A DNA stretch of 64,000 nt from Ostrinia nubilalis (lineage: Eukaryota > Arthropoda > Insecta > Lepidoptera > Crambidae): assembly GCF_963855985.1 (NCBI RefSeq), contig NC_087118.1, positions 2,976,001 through 3,040,000 on the forward strand, read 5' to 3'. The stretch's first letter is position 1. Every line of letters begins with the position of its first letter. Positions 38,443-50,465 of the stretch are shown piece by piece. A program made the translations under genes and the position numbers. The notes below the pieces were generated by a model. That model saw nothing but the letters and a program-made list of their open reading frames with translations, was not told the DNA's origin and did no database searches.

Positions 38443-41400
38443 ACTAGCTTTGGTCGCCCGCTACGCGGGCTACAAATGCTAGATCTGCGATGCTGGCCGC
38501 TCCGGGCTTCGCCCTACGCGGCGCTCGGCCTGCGGCCTCGCATTCGGAGCTCGGCCTTCGGCCTCGCAAAAATTACACGGGGCTAGTTTTTGTTTGTCGC
38601 GGTGCTCTTGTGCTTTTTTGACGCAACACAAGTAAATCTATGGCAACTGTCGGGATTTGAACCATCGCTCGGCCTTCGGCCTCGCCTTTCTGTCTGTCAC
38701 TGGGCTCTAGTCCTTTTTTGACGCATTAAAAATAAATCTATGGCGACTCACAGGCTTTAGACTATCGCTCTGCCTTCGGCCTCGCCATTTTCTACGTTAG
38801 CTAAGCCCCCCTGCATACAATTTGTATGGAGAATTTAGTCCCTTTAGGAAAACGGGTGAACGCTTGGCGGCCATCTTGGATTTCCAAAATTTTGCATTTT
38901 TGCCTTAATCTGGACCATTTTCCGCGCCGAACGCCATTTTTACTTTTTTTCTAGCTTCACCCAATCTCGTGAAACAATTCCTTAAAATCACCCTTGTCCC
39001 AAAACTTTGAGTTCCCCTAACTCCCAGTGTTGCCAGGTGATCGAGTTGAAAATGGTCAAATGTCATTAGTTTGACCTATTTGCAGGAGGCGTCATCCAAA
39101 TTTCTGACCGGAAGTCGTTATTTACATTTTTTACATTTTTTGACCAAAACTCTCAAAGTATGGCAACACTGGGAATCATTGTTTTTCCAAACAATACTCC
39201 TTGACAAACTACGTAATCGCCCCATACAACTCGACTTTCCCAAATGTTGCCAACTGCCCGAAAAATGCATTTGAAAAATCAAAAATCTGAAACTTTTTAC
39301 AAAATGGCCGCCCGCTCAGCCGCCATCTTGATTTTCCATGATTTCGGATTTTTCCCATAATCTGGGTCGTATAACCGACCAAACCACATTTTTGGACTTT
39401 TTCTGCCATATCTCCTTCTGTCCGTCCTTAACTTTAAAGACACCCATGTCGAAAAAAATACTTTTCCCCGTAGCTCCAAGTGTTGCCAGGTGATCGAGAC
39501 GAAAATGGTCAAATGTCATTTGCACGACCCTTTTGCAGGAGGCGTCATCCAAATTTTTGACCGGAAGTCGTTATTTCTACTTTCGACATTTTTGGACCAA
39601 ATCTCCCAAAGTGTGGCAACACTGGGGAAATTTCTTCACCTACGCGGGCTACAAAAGCTAGATCTGCGATGCTGGCCGCTCCGGGCTTCGCCCTACGCGG
39701 CGCTCGGCCTGCGGCCTCGCATTCGGAGCTCGGCCTTCGGCCTCGCAAAAATTACAGCGGGTGATTATTGTCTGTCACTGTGCTCTTGTGCTTTTTTGAC
39801 GCAACACAAGTAAATCTATGGGTACTGTGGGGATTTGAACCATCGCTCGGCCTTCGGCCTCGCCTTTCTGTCTGTCACTGGGCTCTAGTCCTTTTTCGAC
39901 GCATTAAAAATTAATCTATGGCGGCTCTCGGGCTTTAAACTATCGCTCGGCCTTCGGCCTCGCCTTTTTCTACGTTAGCTAAGCCCCCCTGCATACAATT
40001 TGTATGGAGAATTTAGTCCCTTTAGGAAAACGGGTGAACGCTTGGCGGCCATCTTGGATTTCCAAAATTTTGCATTTTTGCCTTAATCTGGACCATTTTC
40101 CGCGCCGAACCCCATTTTTAATTTTTTTCTAACTTAACCCGATCCCGTAAAACAATTCCTTAAAACCACCCATGTCCCAAAATTTTGAGTTTCCGTAACT
40201 CCCAGTGTTGCCAGGTCATCGAGCTAAAAATGGTCAAATGTCATTAGTTTGACCTATTTGCAGGAGGCGTCATCCAAATTTTTGACCGAAAGTCGGTATT
40301 TCCATTTTTTACATTTTTAGACCAAATCTCCCAAAGTATGGCAACACTGGAAATTTTTGGTTTTCCAAACGATACTCCTAGACAAACTACATAATCGCCC
40401 CATACAACCCGACTTTCCCAAATGTTGCCAACTACCCGAAAAATGCATTTGAAAAATCAGAATTCTGAAACTTTTCACAAAATGGCCGCTCACTCGGTAG
40501 CCATCTTGATTTTCTGACATTTCGGATTTTTCCCATAGTCTGGGTCGTATAACCGACCAAACCCCATTTTCAGATTTTCCCTGCCATATCTCCTTCTGTC
40601 CGTCCTTAACTTTAAAGACACCCATGTCGAAAAAAATACTTTTCTCCGTAGCTCCCAGTGTTGCCAGGTGATCGAGATGAAAATGGTCAAATGTCATTTG
40701 CACGACCCCTTTGCAGGAGGCGTCATCCAAATTTTTGACCGGAAGTCGTTATTTCTACTTTCGACATTTTTGGACCAAATCTCCCAAAGTGTGGCAACAC
40801 TGGGGAAATTTCTTCACCCAAGCGAAACCTCTCGACAAGACACACAACCGCCTCATACAACTCGACTTTCCAAAATGTTGCCAACTACTCGAAAAATGAA
40901 TTCCAAAATTTCGAAATTTTCAACTTGTTACAAAATGGCCGCCCACGCCGCCGCCATCTTGATTTTTTGACATTTCGGATTTTTCCCATAATCTGGGTCG
41001 TATATCCGACCAAACGTCATTTTTATTTTTTTTCTGCCATAATTCTTTCTGTCTGTCCTTAACTTTAAAGTCACCCATGTCGCCAAAAAAACTTTTCCCC
41101 ATAACTTTCAGTGTTGCCACACTTTTTTCATAAAAATGGTGAAATGTCATTCGGGTCCCCAAATGTCACCAGACTGCATACCAAGTTTTTGGAATTTCTG
41201 GAAATTTCCATTTTCTACTATCCGGGGCCGTGGTGGAAAATTTTCTTCCAAAATAGTAGTTTTTTCCGATTCATGGCAACATTCGAATAACAGACCAACA
41301 ATCGCCCGGAACATTGTACCCTACTCCGGTGTCGCCATCTGCCGGAAAATTGCTACCAAAGTTTGGGAATTTTTTGATCGCAACAAAATGGCCGACGGCT

Positions 41401-42215
41401 CAGCCGCCATCTTGTTTTTTGATAATCTGTGAATGTATCTCTTAAGAAGACTATACATGTCACAAATACTCAAAAGAAATTTTCAAAAACAATTGCGCAT
41501 CTCGGAGTAACACCTCCCTAAAAACACCTCGAAATCGCATTTTCAATCCAAGATGGCGGCGCGGCCATTTTGTTTTTCCATTTTTTTCTCACATTTTTTA
41601 ACACACATTGGCAACCCCAACCAACCACCAAAAAAGAAAAAATTCAGGACCGAAAACAAAAAAGTTTGTGTTTCAAAAAGTGCCGCTATTTTGTTTTTTG
41701 GTTCAAAAAATCTAGTAAAGCTGGCAGTCGAAAAATCTAGTTTAAAACAAACACTAACAATTTTACCCCTCTCCCCTCTAAATACCCTAAAAATACCCCT
41801 GATCAGTCAGTCAGTCAGTGAGTGGTAATCGAGCTTTATATAATATAGAATAGAATAGACTAGCTTTGGTCGCCCGCTACGCGGGCTACAAAAGCTAGAT
41901 CTGCGATGCTGGCCGCTCCGGGCTTCGCCCTACGCGGCGCTCGGCCTGCGGCCTCGCATTCGGAGCTCGGCCTTCGGCCTCGCAAAAATTACAGGGGGTG
42001 TTTATTGTCTGTCACTGTGCTCTTGTGCTTTTTTGACGCAACACAAGTAAATCTATGGCGACTGTCGGGATTTGAACTATGGCTCGGCCTTCGGCCTCGC
42101 CTTTCTGTCTGTCACTGGACTCTAGTCCTTTTTTGACGCATTAAAATTTAATGTATGGCGACTCTTGGGCTTTAAACTATCGCTCGGCCTTCGGCCTCGC
42201 CTTTATTTTCGGTTA
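38443..42215 (+). repeat. Composite tandem repeat with GGCCTTCGGCC blocks and AAGATGGCGGC palindromes
   Basis: A head block of about 115 bases (CTACGCGGGCTACAAA, CTCCGGGCTTCGCCC and repeated CTCGGCCTTCGGCCTCGC) is present at 38461, 39641 and 41878. Between heads, blocks such as TGTTGCCAGGTGATCGAG, GGAGGCGTCATCCAAATTT and CATAATCTGGGTCGTAT recur at a period near 1,175. The first unit is shortened, the second about 2.2 kb, and the third broken off near 42210. No ORF with known domains. GCCGCCATCTTG-type motifs recur about seven times. Class unknown. Confidence 0.8.
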
Positions 42216-43473
42216 TATGGCTTAGTCTTTAGAATTTGGCACAAAAATCTATTTCGTTTTAAGCAATAATATTAAAATTAAAATAAATTCATTTATTTTT
42301 GCAAATAGGCTTTAAAAAAGCGCTTTTACACGTCCCAATATTAACCCTACCACTGCTTCGGGACATTATGCATAGAAGGCAATAAAATATGCAAGATTTC
42401 AGTTGTCGTACATATTTCTTGATTCAATTAGCTTATCTACCTTAGTTGTTTGTTGGCTATATTACGGAAGTAGGTACCTATGAGATTATCCTAACAAATT
42501 ATTTTATAATATTTAACTATATTGTAAAACTTATGCATTCATAATAATAAAAGTAATAGCTAGTGTACTTGTTTATTAATTTTATTGTCATTAAGAATGA
42601 ATGTAGTCTATCATGATGTGCTGAAATTACAGAATGCTTTAGGAATAATACCGACAGGAGGCGCATCGTAGAGCTATCACCATTGATCACTATTTAACAA
42701 TGCGCCACCTATCGATTTTTATTTCCAAGCATTCTCTAGTTACCGTTGTTAATGGAGTGCTATGTTACATGAAAGTTTCAGTGCAGTTTAGTTTAGTCAT
42801 ATTATTAAAATTTAATCATCTTATGTATGTACCTAAATGAAAGTTGTTTAGGAAACAGATATCAAAGATATTTAAGTCTGTGTGCGAGATAGTTAAGCCT
42901 GTGTTAGATATTTAAATCTGTGTGCGAGAGAGTTAAGCCTGTGTGTGAGATATTTAAGCCTGTTTGTTATTATAACTCAACCTACATTGTGCTTATTAAT
43001 TAATTAATGAAGAAAAAACAAAAAATTGGTTTAAAAAGTATATTTATAATGATTAAACAATTATTCTACAACTTTTGAAAGCATACATTTGACTGTAATA
43101 TTACTATGTTTTTGTAAAGGAGCATCGTAATTGATCTATCATTTAGTACATTAAATAAAAAGATATAAGCTTATAAGTGAAAAAAGTGCTACATGTAGCT
43201 TCAGTGCTGACAGTCGGATTTAAAAATCTAAGTTATCTAGAATGACTGGATCAAGCTGCGATTTTAATATAAGCGAAAAATATTAAATTCCAATGATAGT
43301 GAAATTCGAGTAGTTTTACTTAGCTACGACATGTTTAATTCCAAAATATTATGTAATCATAATAATTATCATTTCAAGTGCAATATTTATAATATGAATG
43401 CAAATTGACATTGGATAAATGATTATGTTACATTTTCCTATACAAATGAAAATATAAAAAAGAATCTGGATCA
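42216..43473. other. Unassigned stretch with a small tandem repeat
   Basis: At 42866-42964 imperfect copies of GATATTTAAGTCTGTGTGCGA alternate with AGTTAAGCCTGTGT. Nothing else recognised. Confidence 0.45.
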
Positions 43474-43624
43474 GAGATGGAATTGTGTAAAGCAATCGTA
43501 ATCATTTGACAGTTCATAACGTAGGTACGATAAAATCAGTTAAAGCGTTTGACAGAATAATCGTACGTTATGTTACGTACGTTAACTGTCAAATGATAAC
43601 GATTGCTTTACACAATTCCACCTC
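43474..43624. mobile_element. MITE-like hairpin
   Basis: Inverted ends GAG(A/G)TGGAATTGTGTAAAGCAATCG, with further complementary sequence through AATCATTTGACAGTT. 151 bases, no coding. No clear target duplication. Confidence 0.75.
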
Positions 43625-43644
43625 AGTTTTAAAAAAAACTTGTG

Positions 43645-43743
43645 GGCTGATTTCTCAATCTTCGTATAAATTTAACTGAAGAATAGTATATGTCAAAATG
43701 TTTATTCTTCAGCAGATATTCAACGATTAAAAAATCAGTCCCA
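43645..43743. mobile_element. Small MITE-like hairpin
   Basis: Inverted ends TGGGCTGATTTCTCAATC / GATTAAAAAATCAGTCCCA with TATTCTTCAG-type complementary inner parts. Confidence 0.6.
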
Positions 43744-43952
43744 AGTCACCTACATATCCGAGTAGCTGGCATTTTATGTCCACTAAATTAATATTAGAAA
43801 ATGAAAAATAAAGAAAAAAAAACAAAAGAGCCATGATGAGGTTCAGCATAAGCTGCTACAAGTCTTGGGTTATGATATTATTACTGATCAGTAAACAATA
43901 TTAATTTGAATAAAAGTGCATAACTACTATGTTTTAATTTGTAAATATCACT

Positions 43953-44098
43953 AATTATTATTTTCTTGCTTCCTCTGTAGAACGTCAAGCATCTTCAAAT
44001 CAGTGTTCATCGATAGTTGACTGCTGTCGTCAATCCAATACCGGAACTTCAACTGAGATTTCAAGTCCAATGTCGATAATTCCATGATACTGATGAAC
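43953..44098 (-). CDS. Candidate last exon of an unidentified host gene
   Basis: On the minus strand a good splice acceptor (TTTTTATTTCCAG) at 44099 precedes an open frame reading FISIMELSTLDLKSQLKF, RYWIDDSSQLSMNTDLK and MLDVLQRKQENNN, then TAG at about 43951. The composition is soluble and mixed, unlike the TE relics around it, and codon use looks coding. I do not recognise the family, and no upstream exon is identified. It could equally be a chance ORF behind a chance acceptor. Confidence 0.4.
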
Positions 44099-44397
44099 CT
44101 GGAAATAAAAAGACAGTTGTAATTATTTCGTTTTAATGATTTCATTCTCTTATATTTTATTCGCAAAAAAGGACTATAGGTAATTAAGAAATGACAACAT
44201 AAAGGTGAGTGGATGCGTGGTAGTATTATCACATAATACCTAATTATTTGTTAAAGTGACATCTAAATAAAATGCGGCAGGCATTTATTGTGTGACATTT
44301 GCGTTTAAAATAAGATTTCAAATTATGCATAGAATTCATTTTATAAGAGTAATATTGAACATGTCTCGGAAATGGATTTGCAATAATATACAATAGG

Positions 44398-44687
44398 GAT
44401 GATGACTGGGTAATGAAATCAAAATTATATTTAGTCCGTCAGACAGATAATTAGAAAATATTACTCATATTTTTTTTCTATAATCGAATAATTACAGTAT
44501 TAAATTGAGTTGAAATGTCGCGTGACATCACTTTTGAGTAAAAATTCTACTCAAGCGTGACGTATAGCGCCATTTCAACTCGATGTAGCACTGTTATTAT
44601 TTAATTATAAAAGAACATAAAAATTATGAGTAATATTTTCTAATTATCTGTCTGACGGACAAATAATTGAAATTTTGTCATCTAGCC
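44398..44687. mobile_element. MITE with about 60-base inverted ends
   Basis: GATGAC...TTAGTCCGTCAGACAGATAA followed by TTAGAAAATATTACTCATA at the left is complementary to the right end (TTATGAGTAATATTTTCTAA, TTATCTGTCTGACGGAC, GTCATC). About 290 bases, non-coding. Confidence 0.8.
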
Positions 44688-45596
44688 TATTACTTATCTC
44701 ATATTTCTTGGTCGTTTAGCGTAATAATGTTAGGTACACTTACTTGTCGTGTCGTGAACTACTATTTGCGTCTTGCGTTTATGTTTTGCTTTCTTTTCTT
44801 TCTTTATTCTTAGCCTTCTTGCTTCGTAGAGTAATATTTTACGCATTGAGACAGTAATTTCTTCTTGGCGATATCACTCCTCCTTCCTTGTGAGATGTGA
44901 TCAATTCTATTCTATTCATGGCGTTTTACCTGTTGGTTAAATTTTGTTAAATGTATTTTTTATAAAAAAAATGCCTTTAAACAAAGGTAGTAGGCGCGCG
45001 TGAACACCTGCCAGTAGAGAGGTTATATGACCTAACGACAGTTGGTGAAAAGAAAAAAGAACACTGGCTGAGTACTCCAAAGATATGTCCAAGCTTAATG
45101 TTTATGGTATCTTAACACTTACTATTGATTATTGCGATTGAGTTGTAAAATTGTTTTACTTACATAATCAGAAAAAGGTCGTGTGGTGCATTGTCAGGCT
45201 CCGGTTCAGTTCAGTATGAAGTAGCGAAACGTAGGTAGCTAAGTATTATATTACATTTTAATTTTTATTATTTCTTCTAGTCTATACCTGAAATAGATGG
45301 CATATTAATATTATTAATAGTGAAATGTAATAAGACAATTATAATTGTATAATTTATATAAATATAAATCTGAAGATTGAAGTTGCGTTTACCTTAATTA
45401 GTAGTTAGTTCTTTTTATGTTTATGAATTCTTCAAATTTGCATTATTTTGTCAGGGCTGCGTTATTAATGCTTCATCTTGAGGAACTTGACTTGCGAGTA
45501 CATGTGGTGAGCACCATCGTAGCAATTTTAACTTTTGCATCACTCAAGTTTCTCTTTTGGCTTCTATACCTGAAATAATTAATATAAAATATGTAG
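44688..45596. other. Unassigned AT-rich stretch
   Basis: No ORF above noise and no repeat recognised. Confidence 0.4.
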
Positions 45597-45599
45597 TAC

Positions 45600-45760
45600 A
45601 GATTAAAATACTAATACATATAAGAAATGCGAAAATTTGGATGTCTGTTACTTTTTCACGCAAAAACTACTGAACGGATTTTGACGAAACTTTACAGTAT
45701 TATTGTTTATAACCCAGAATAACACATAGGCTATTATTAGAAGCCGTGGGCAAAAGCTAG
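45600..45760 (+). mobile_element. Mini-Helitron end or copy
   Basis: Contains ACTACTGAACGGATTTTGAC and AACCCAGAATAACACATAGG, and ends AAAAGCTAG before T, a combination I recall from common lepidopteran mini-Helitrons. The 5' end is uncertain. Confidence 0.6.
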
Positions 45761-46176
45761 TTTTTTTATAAATTAAATAATAATTTTATTAATATTTTTA
45801 ATACTTACTCTTAGTATCTTTTGAGTGTACGAGTGACAGTCATCTTGATGTCTAATTGAGTATCTTATCCAGATAAAATATAAACAGTGATATTACTAAT
45901 AAATCGTTTGTCATCTGTAATATAAAACATATTAAAATTAGATTTATATTTGGCTATGCATTGTTAGAGTTTACATCGATGTATAATTAGAGACACATCA
46001 AAGCATTGCACGGCTCATCTGTGTTTTGTGTGAATGAGATGTTTCCACATTTATAAACAAGTTAGCTGCCACACACTGCCAGCCTGGTTAGTCCATCTGC
46101 AAGCTCTATAACATGACATACAATGTTAGTAAAAGACAGCCATAAATATTAGTTAAAGCCAGAGCCTCGTCAGTAA

Positions 46177-46864
46177 GTGCCTTTTCACACGTTCCGGTTG
46201 CCGGCTATCCGGCGCCGGCTACCCGGCGTCAAATGAGCTTTCACACGCCCCGGTTGATGACGACAAGAGTACAGTCTCGTTCATTTCATGTGGCTTTTAT
46301 ATCCTAGACTGCATCCCACTTAACATCAGGTGCGATTGTGATCAAATACCTGCCTTGTTATGCATAAAAAAAAAAAAAATAAATATCGAAGACGAAAATA
46401 TCTGCGCCGGAAAGAAATATCAAGAAATTATTGGGTTCATACAATTAATATGAAAAGAGAAGCATTAGGTGCATTCTATACATTATACCCAGATCTACGA
46501 GCACATGAAGACAGGTTTTTCAAGTACAACTACTTTTGATGAATTACATAACCGTTTGAAGAACTCTTTGCAACGTCAGGATACAAAAATGAGAAACTGC
46601 AACTCTCGCAGACTGTACCTGGACGACTGACCGGCCGGCGCGTGTGAAAGCTAGTTGCGTGTTCCATACACCACTGTCAGTTCGGCCGCCGGCTAACCGG
46701 TGCCCGGCGACCGGACGTACAGTGGTGGATCCGGCGCGCACCCGGCGACCGCCTGCCGGATTAATTTACGCCGGAACATGTGAAAGCTCCGTACCATGCC
46801 CATACACTTCACCACCGGGTACCCGGCGCCGGATAGCCAGCAACCGGAACGTGTGAAAAGGCAC
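46177..46864 (+). mobile_element. PIF/Harbinger transposon relic (688 bases)
   Basis: Ends GTGCCTTTTCACACGTTCCG, with an inverted copy at the right, continuing through the GGC-rich palindromic region (GGATAGCC, GGCGCCGG). TAA (46174-46176, 46865-46867) flanks it, the TWA duplication expected for PIF/Harbinger. Further CCGGCG-rich inverted repeats lie at 46660-46760. It carries a remnant of transposase. Confidence 0.85.
46385..46620 (+). pseudogene. Harbinger transposase N-terminal remnant
   Basis: Frame 1 reads NYWVHTINMKREALGAFYTL, YPDLRAHEDRFFKY, then after a shift STTTFDELHNRLKNSLQRQD, the N-terminal part common to insect HARBI1-like nucleases. The DDE catalytic domain is missing, so the element is non-autonomous. 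Confidence 0.75.
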
Positions 46865-46867
46865 TAA

Positions 46868-47585
46868 GACAGCAGGGAGCACCGCAGCGGAGCGTCTCAC
46901 TCTCGCGGTGAGCCACGCCGCTGCCGCCAACAGCCGGCTGTTGGCGCGAGCAGGTGAGGTTGGCACATGGGATAGTACCATAACATTAATTTGATCTTAT
47001 AATTAATTAAAGGCAAGCCAATGGTTAGTAAGATTAGTTTTGTTATGCACTCTCCCTTCTACTCCCCATCTACCTACATGAAATGTATAACATTAAAAAC
47101 AGATTTTAATCATTCGCGTCCCACCCATTATAACTAAACGTCAAGCAGTGAGTACATAATGTAACTCATTCATAAATATCGCGTCAAGACATACCTAGAC
47201 ACATAGAAAGACACGGGTCTTTCTATTTTAAATAAAAACCATTTCATGTAGTTAGATCGCCCTACTGGGCGAATTCGATCTTCTAGCTACAATTAGTTAG
47301 CAAATAAATAATATGAATATGAATGAATTCTAAGCCCAAGCAGCGCAAGCATTTTAAAGCAGCAAGCAATTGCAAAGCAGCTACTGAAATGAATCCAAAA
47401 TTTGATAGATTTGCCCGGGTAAGCCGATATTGTATATGATGAGTGTTTACGTGTGCAGTAATGTAAGAGAAGATGGGAAAGCAAAGTGAAATGGAATATG
47501 AAAAATATCACCCCATTACTGTAAGAGTGGTATATCGGAATATAACGTAATCACTTTGGAATCACCATGACATTAGCGCCTGATT
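46868..47585. other. Unassigned stretch
   Basis: GC-richer at 46868-46970, then AT-rich. A short palindrome GATCGCCCTACTGGGCGA lies at 47254-47271. No gene recognised. Confidence 0.4.
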
Positions 47586-47589
47586 CGGA

Positions 47590-48115
47590 ACAGGAGCCTC
47601 CTCAGCCAACCAAACGAAGGAAGAGAGAATGATACCGCTGACTGAACGAACTGATTGACAGGGGAAGACTGTTAGGACGACACCCCCAGCCTGCAGGGGA
47701 CGTCACTGATCCACGTGGGTGACACAGGCAGACGCCTCAGAGAGGGTGACGCCAACGAAGCGAAGAGTGTGAAGGCGACAGCCAACACAGCACGAGCATA
47801 AAGTTGAAGAGGTCGAGCGGAGGGAAGATGCAGGGTTAACGAATCAGGGCAGAGAAAATAACCGGTCGATAATGTCCCGGGTGTCAATCAAACACCTCAG
47901 CGTCGACGGAATATCAGGGTGTCCAGGTACAAGTACGAGTATGTCAATATAACAAACAACACGTGGTTCAGAAAGCAATGAGCAATGGATGTGTTCAAAT
48001 GTAGTTAGTTAATGCCGTCATAAGCGAAACTGAACGAAATTGTTCTCACCAGCATAATAAGGATCGTCGTATAATTGTCATTTTGTAAAATTAATAATGT
48101 AACTGTCGCCTTTTT
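47590..48115 (+). repeat. Dispersed repeat family X, copy 1
   Basis: The complement of this stretch aligns by eye with 58215-58730, including GACATTATC, TAACCCTGCATCTTC, CACTCTTCGCTTCG, TCGTATAATTGTCATTTTGTAAAA and CGCATT near the far end. The copies are in opposite orientation 10 kb apart and strongly diverged. No complete ORF. Confidence 0.7.
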
Positions 48116-48305
48116 TCGCATTTCTTAAATAAACATTGCAAATACATCATAGGTCTCACTAAAAAACAGGTACTTTTAAAGGTATATAAAGTGTTATAAA
48201 CGGTTACAAAAACAAAGTCAAAATTTATTTATTTGTAATTTTAAATAGTACTTAAATATTAATTAACAAGAATAAACATTCTAAAAAATAGCAAGTTACA
48301 CTTAA

Positions 48306-49107
48306 AACATAACGTTACTTATTTATTTCAAGAATACTCAAATTTTAACAACTTTTAGTTATTGTTAATTTTATGAAAATGATCAAGTAGCAATTCCTGG
48401 CAAAGAAAGAAAATGTCACGTCCATTATGAAAACCCTCTCAACAATAAAATTACCTCATGCATGATAGCAACAACAAACTTGTAAATAAAAGGAGTAACT
48501 TTAATATTAAGAAAGTGAAAGAATAATAGTAATAAAATAACAATACCATAAGAAAATTCTAAACTGAAAATATAGTAAACATTAGGTACAAAAGAAGTGA
48601 AAGCCCAAATAAAAACAAACGGTGTAGTCGACATCCAATGCTCACTTGTCTTCAGCAAGACAAGCGATAGGATGTTTTAACACCTACGACCTACAGTGCT
48701 CGAGATCCGTCGCACATCTATCTCATCAACGAGAGAAGAAGGAGGAAAATATTGAACAGAGTAGTTGAAACTGATAAATGATTAATTTTAACTTCAAAGA
48801 CAAGAGGTAATTAGGATAATATTTAGCGAGGGAACAGACAGCAGTTCTCAAAATGGGACCCATTTTTATCACAATTTCATTGTTAGGTTAAAATGGACGA
48901 ACATAAAATATGTACCTACGCAGGACATTAGAAAACAGTGCACCCAAAACAAAATTCTTATTGTTTAAATAAATGAAATTATTAAAAAGTACTATTCTGT
49001 AATATGTGAATAAGCTAACAAACATAACAAACTGAATTACAATAAAAACATTATAGGTAGGTGGTAGTCAATATTCATTATTAATTTATAGTTAATATGT
49101 ACACATT
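48306..49107. repeat. Tandem duplication, copy 1 (about 0.8 kb)
   Basis: Followed directly by a second copy (49108-49960) at roughly 97% identity. Copy 2 has a few tens of extra bases near its start. It carries the hydrophobic minus-strand ORF described separately. Confidence 0.92.
48425..48676 (-). CDS. Hydrophobic ORF, possible membrane-protein exon (copy 1)
   Basis: Minus-strand frame reading NILSLVLLKTSEHWMSTTPF, VFIWAFTSFVPNVYYIFSLE, FSYGIVILLLLFFHFLNIKV and TPFIYKFVVAIMHE, with at least two likely transmembrane helices. GAG|GTAATT at 48455/48454 would be a good splice donor, so residues after MHE may be intronic. Length and hydrophobicity would suit an exon of an insect chemoreceptor, but I recognise no family motif. 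In the twin copy only two or three residues change. Could also be a TE fragment. Confidence 0.3.
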   Translation of the reverse strand, partial: NILSLVLLKTSEHWMSTTPFVFIWAFTSFVPNVYYIFSLEFSYGIVILLLLFFHFLNIKVTPFIYKFVVAIMHEVILLLRGFS

Positions 49108-49960
49108 AAAACATAACGTTACTTATTTAATTAGTTATTTATTTCAAGAATACTTAAATTTTAACAACCATTAGGTAATTTTCATAAAATGTTTAGTAAA
49201 AAAACTTTTAGTTATTGTTAATTTTATGAAATTGATCAAGTAGCAATTCCTGGCAAAGAAAGAAAATGTCACGTCCATTATGAAAACCCTCTCAACAATA
49301 AAATTACCTCATGCATGATAGCAACAACAAACTTGTAAATAAAAGGAGTAACTTTAATATTAAGAATGTGAAAGAATAATGGTAATAAAATAACAATACC
49401 ATAAGAAAATTCTAAACTGAAAATATAGTAAACATTAGGTACAAAAGAAGTGAAAGCCCAAATAAAAACAAACGGTGTAGTCGACATCCAATGCTCACTT
49501 GTCTTCAGCAAGACAAGCGATAGGATGTTTTAACACCTACGACCTACAGTGCTCGAGATCCGTCGCACATCTATCTCATCAACGAGAGAAGAAGGAGGAA
49601 AATATTGAACAGAGTAGTTGAAACTGATAAATGATTAATTTTAACTTCAAAGACAAGAGGTAATTAGGATTATATTTAGCGAGGGAACAGACAGCAGTTC
49701 TCAAAATGGGACCCATTTTTATCACAATTTCATTGTTAGGTGAAAATGGACGAACATAAAATATGTACCTACGTAGGACATTAAAAACAGTGCACCCAAA
49801 ACAAAATTCTTATTGTTTAAATAAATGAAATTATTAAAAAGTACTATTCTGTTATATGTGAATAAGCTAACAAACATAACAAACTGAATTACAATAAAAA
49901 CATTATAGGTAGGTGGTAGTCAATATTTATTATTAATTTATAGTTAATATGTACACATTA
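49108..49960. repeat. Tandem duplication, copy 2
   Basis: Second copy of 48306-49107. Both end TAATATGTACACATT. Confidence 0.92.
49278..49529 (-). CDS. Hydrophobic ORF, possible membrane-protein exon (copy 2)
   Basis: Same ORF as 48425-48676 with Leu to Pro and Phe to Ile changes in the central hydrophobic run (VILLPLFFHILNIKV). The same GAG|GTAATT donor candidate is kept. The Pro lies inside a predicted helix. Confidence 0.3.
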   Translation of the reverse strand, partial: NILSLVLLKTSEHWMSTTPFVFIWAFTSFVPNVYYIFSLEFSYGIVILLPLFFHILNIKVTPFIYKFVVAIMHEVILLLRGFS

Positions 49961-50369
49961 AGAGAAAAAAGTTTTTGGTTCTATATTAAGTTATTGCAAA
50001 TTTTAATATTATTAACAAAGACAGGTACTAATTAATAAAAAATATTATTTGTTGTGTAGCAACATTTATGACTTAAATGTGATTAAAAATATGAATTCCT
50101 TTTAACTATTCGTATAGTGTCGATTCGAATTAAAAAAGTATGTCCTAAATGTATAACAAGAAAAGTAACGTTATGTTTTAAATGTTTTTAGAGTTATAAA
50201 AAAAACCAATTTCTTGTAAAATTGTTAAAAAATCTTTATATCATTTGGTTTTGGACTATTATGCATTCGTTAAATTTTGATTAAAACCCAGTATTCATAA
50301 AAAAACTGAATACTCCATGCAACAAAATACGTTAAGAAGTGTTTAGGATTTTAATTATTAACAGTTTAA
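49961..50369. other. Unassigned AT-rich stretch
   Basis: No feature seen. Confidence 0.35.
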
Positions 50370-50465
50370 TGTCAGAGTTAGTTCTAGCTTTAACTACAAC
50401 ACGGATATTTAACCGGATATGTCCTGCGAAAATTGATTTTCTCGCCAAAAATCTTGTTTAAATCT
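50370..50465 (-). pseudogene. Helitron helicase fossil
   Basis: On the minus strand it reads ARKSIFAGHIRLNIRVVVKA then RTNSD, aligned with IVIFAGDFRQIPPVVVKAKS in the intact helicase at 60020-60090 (PIF1 motif). Only about 95 bases are left. Confidence 0.75.

Noticed and set aside
38443..42215. GGCCTTCGGCC hairpins as bacterial-type terminators or a bacterial contaminant
   Set aside because: They are part of a tandem repeat shared by three units within insect sequence and have no genes or U-tracts in support.
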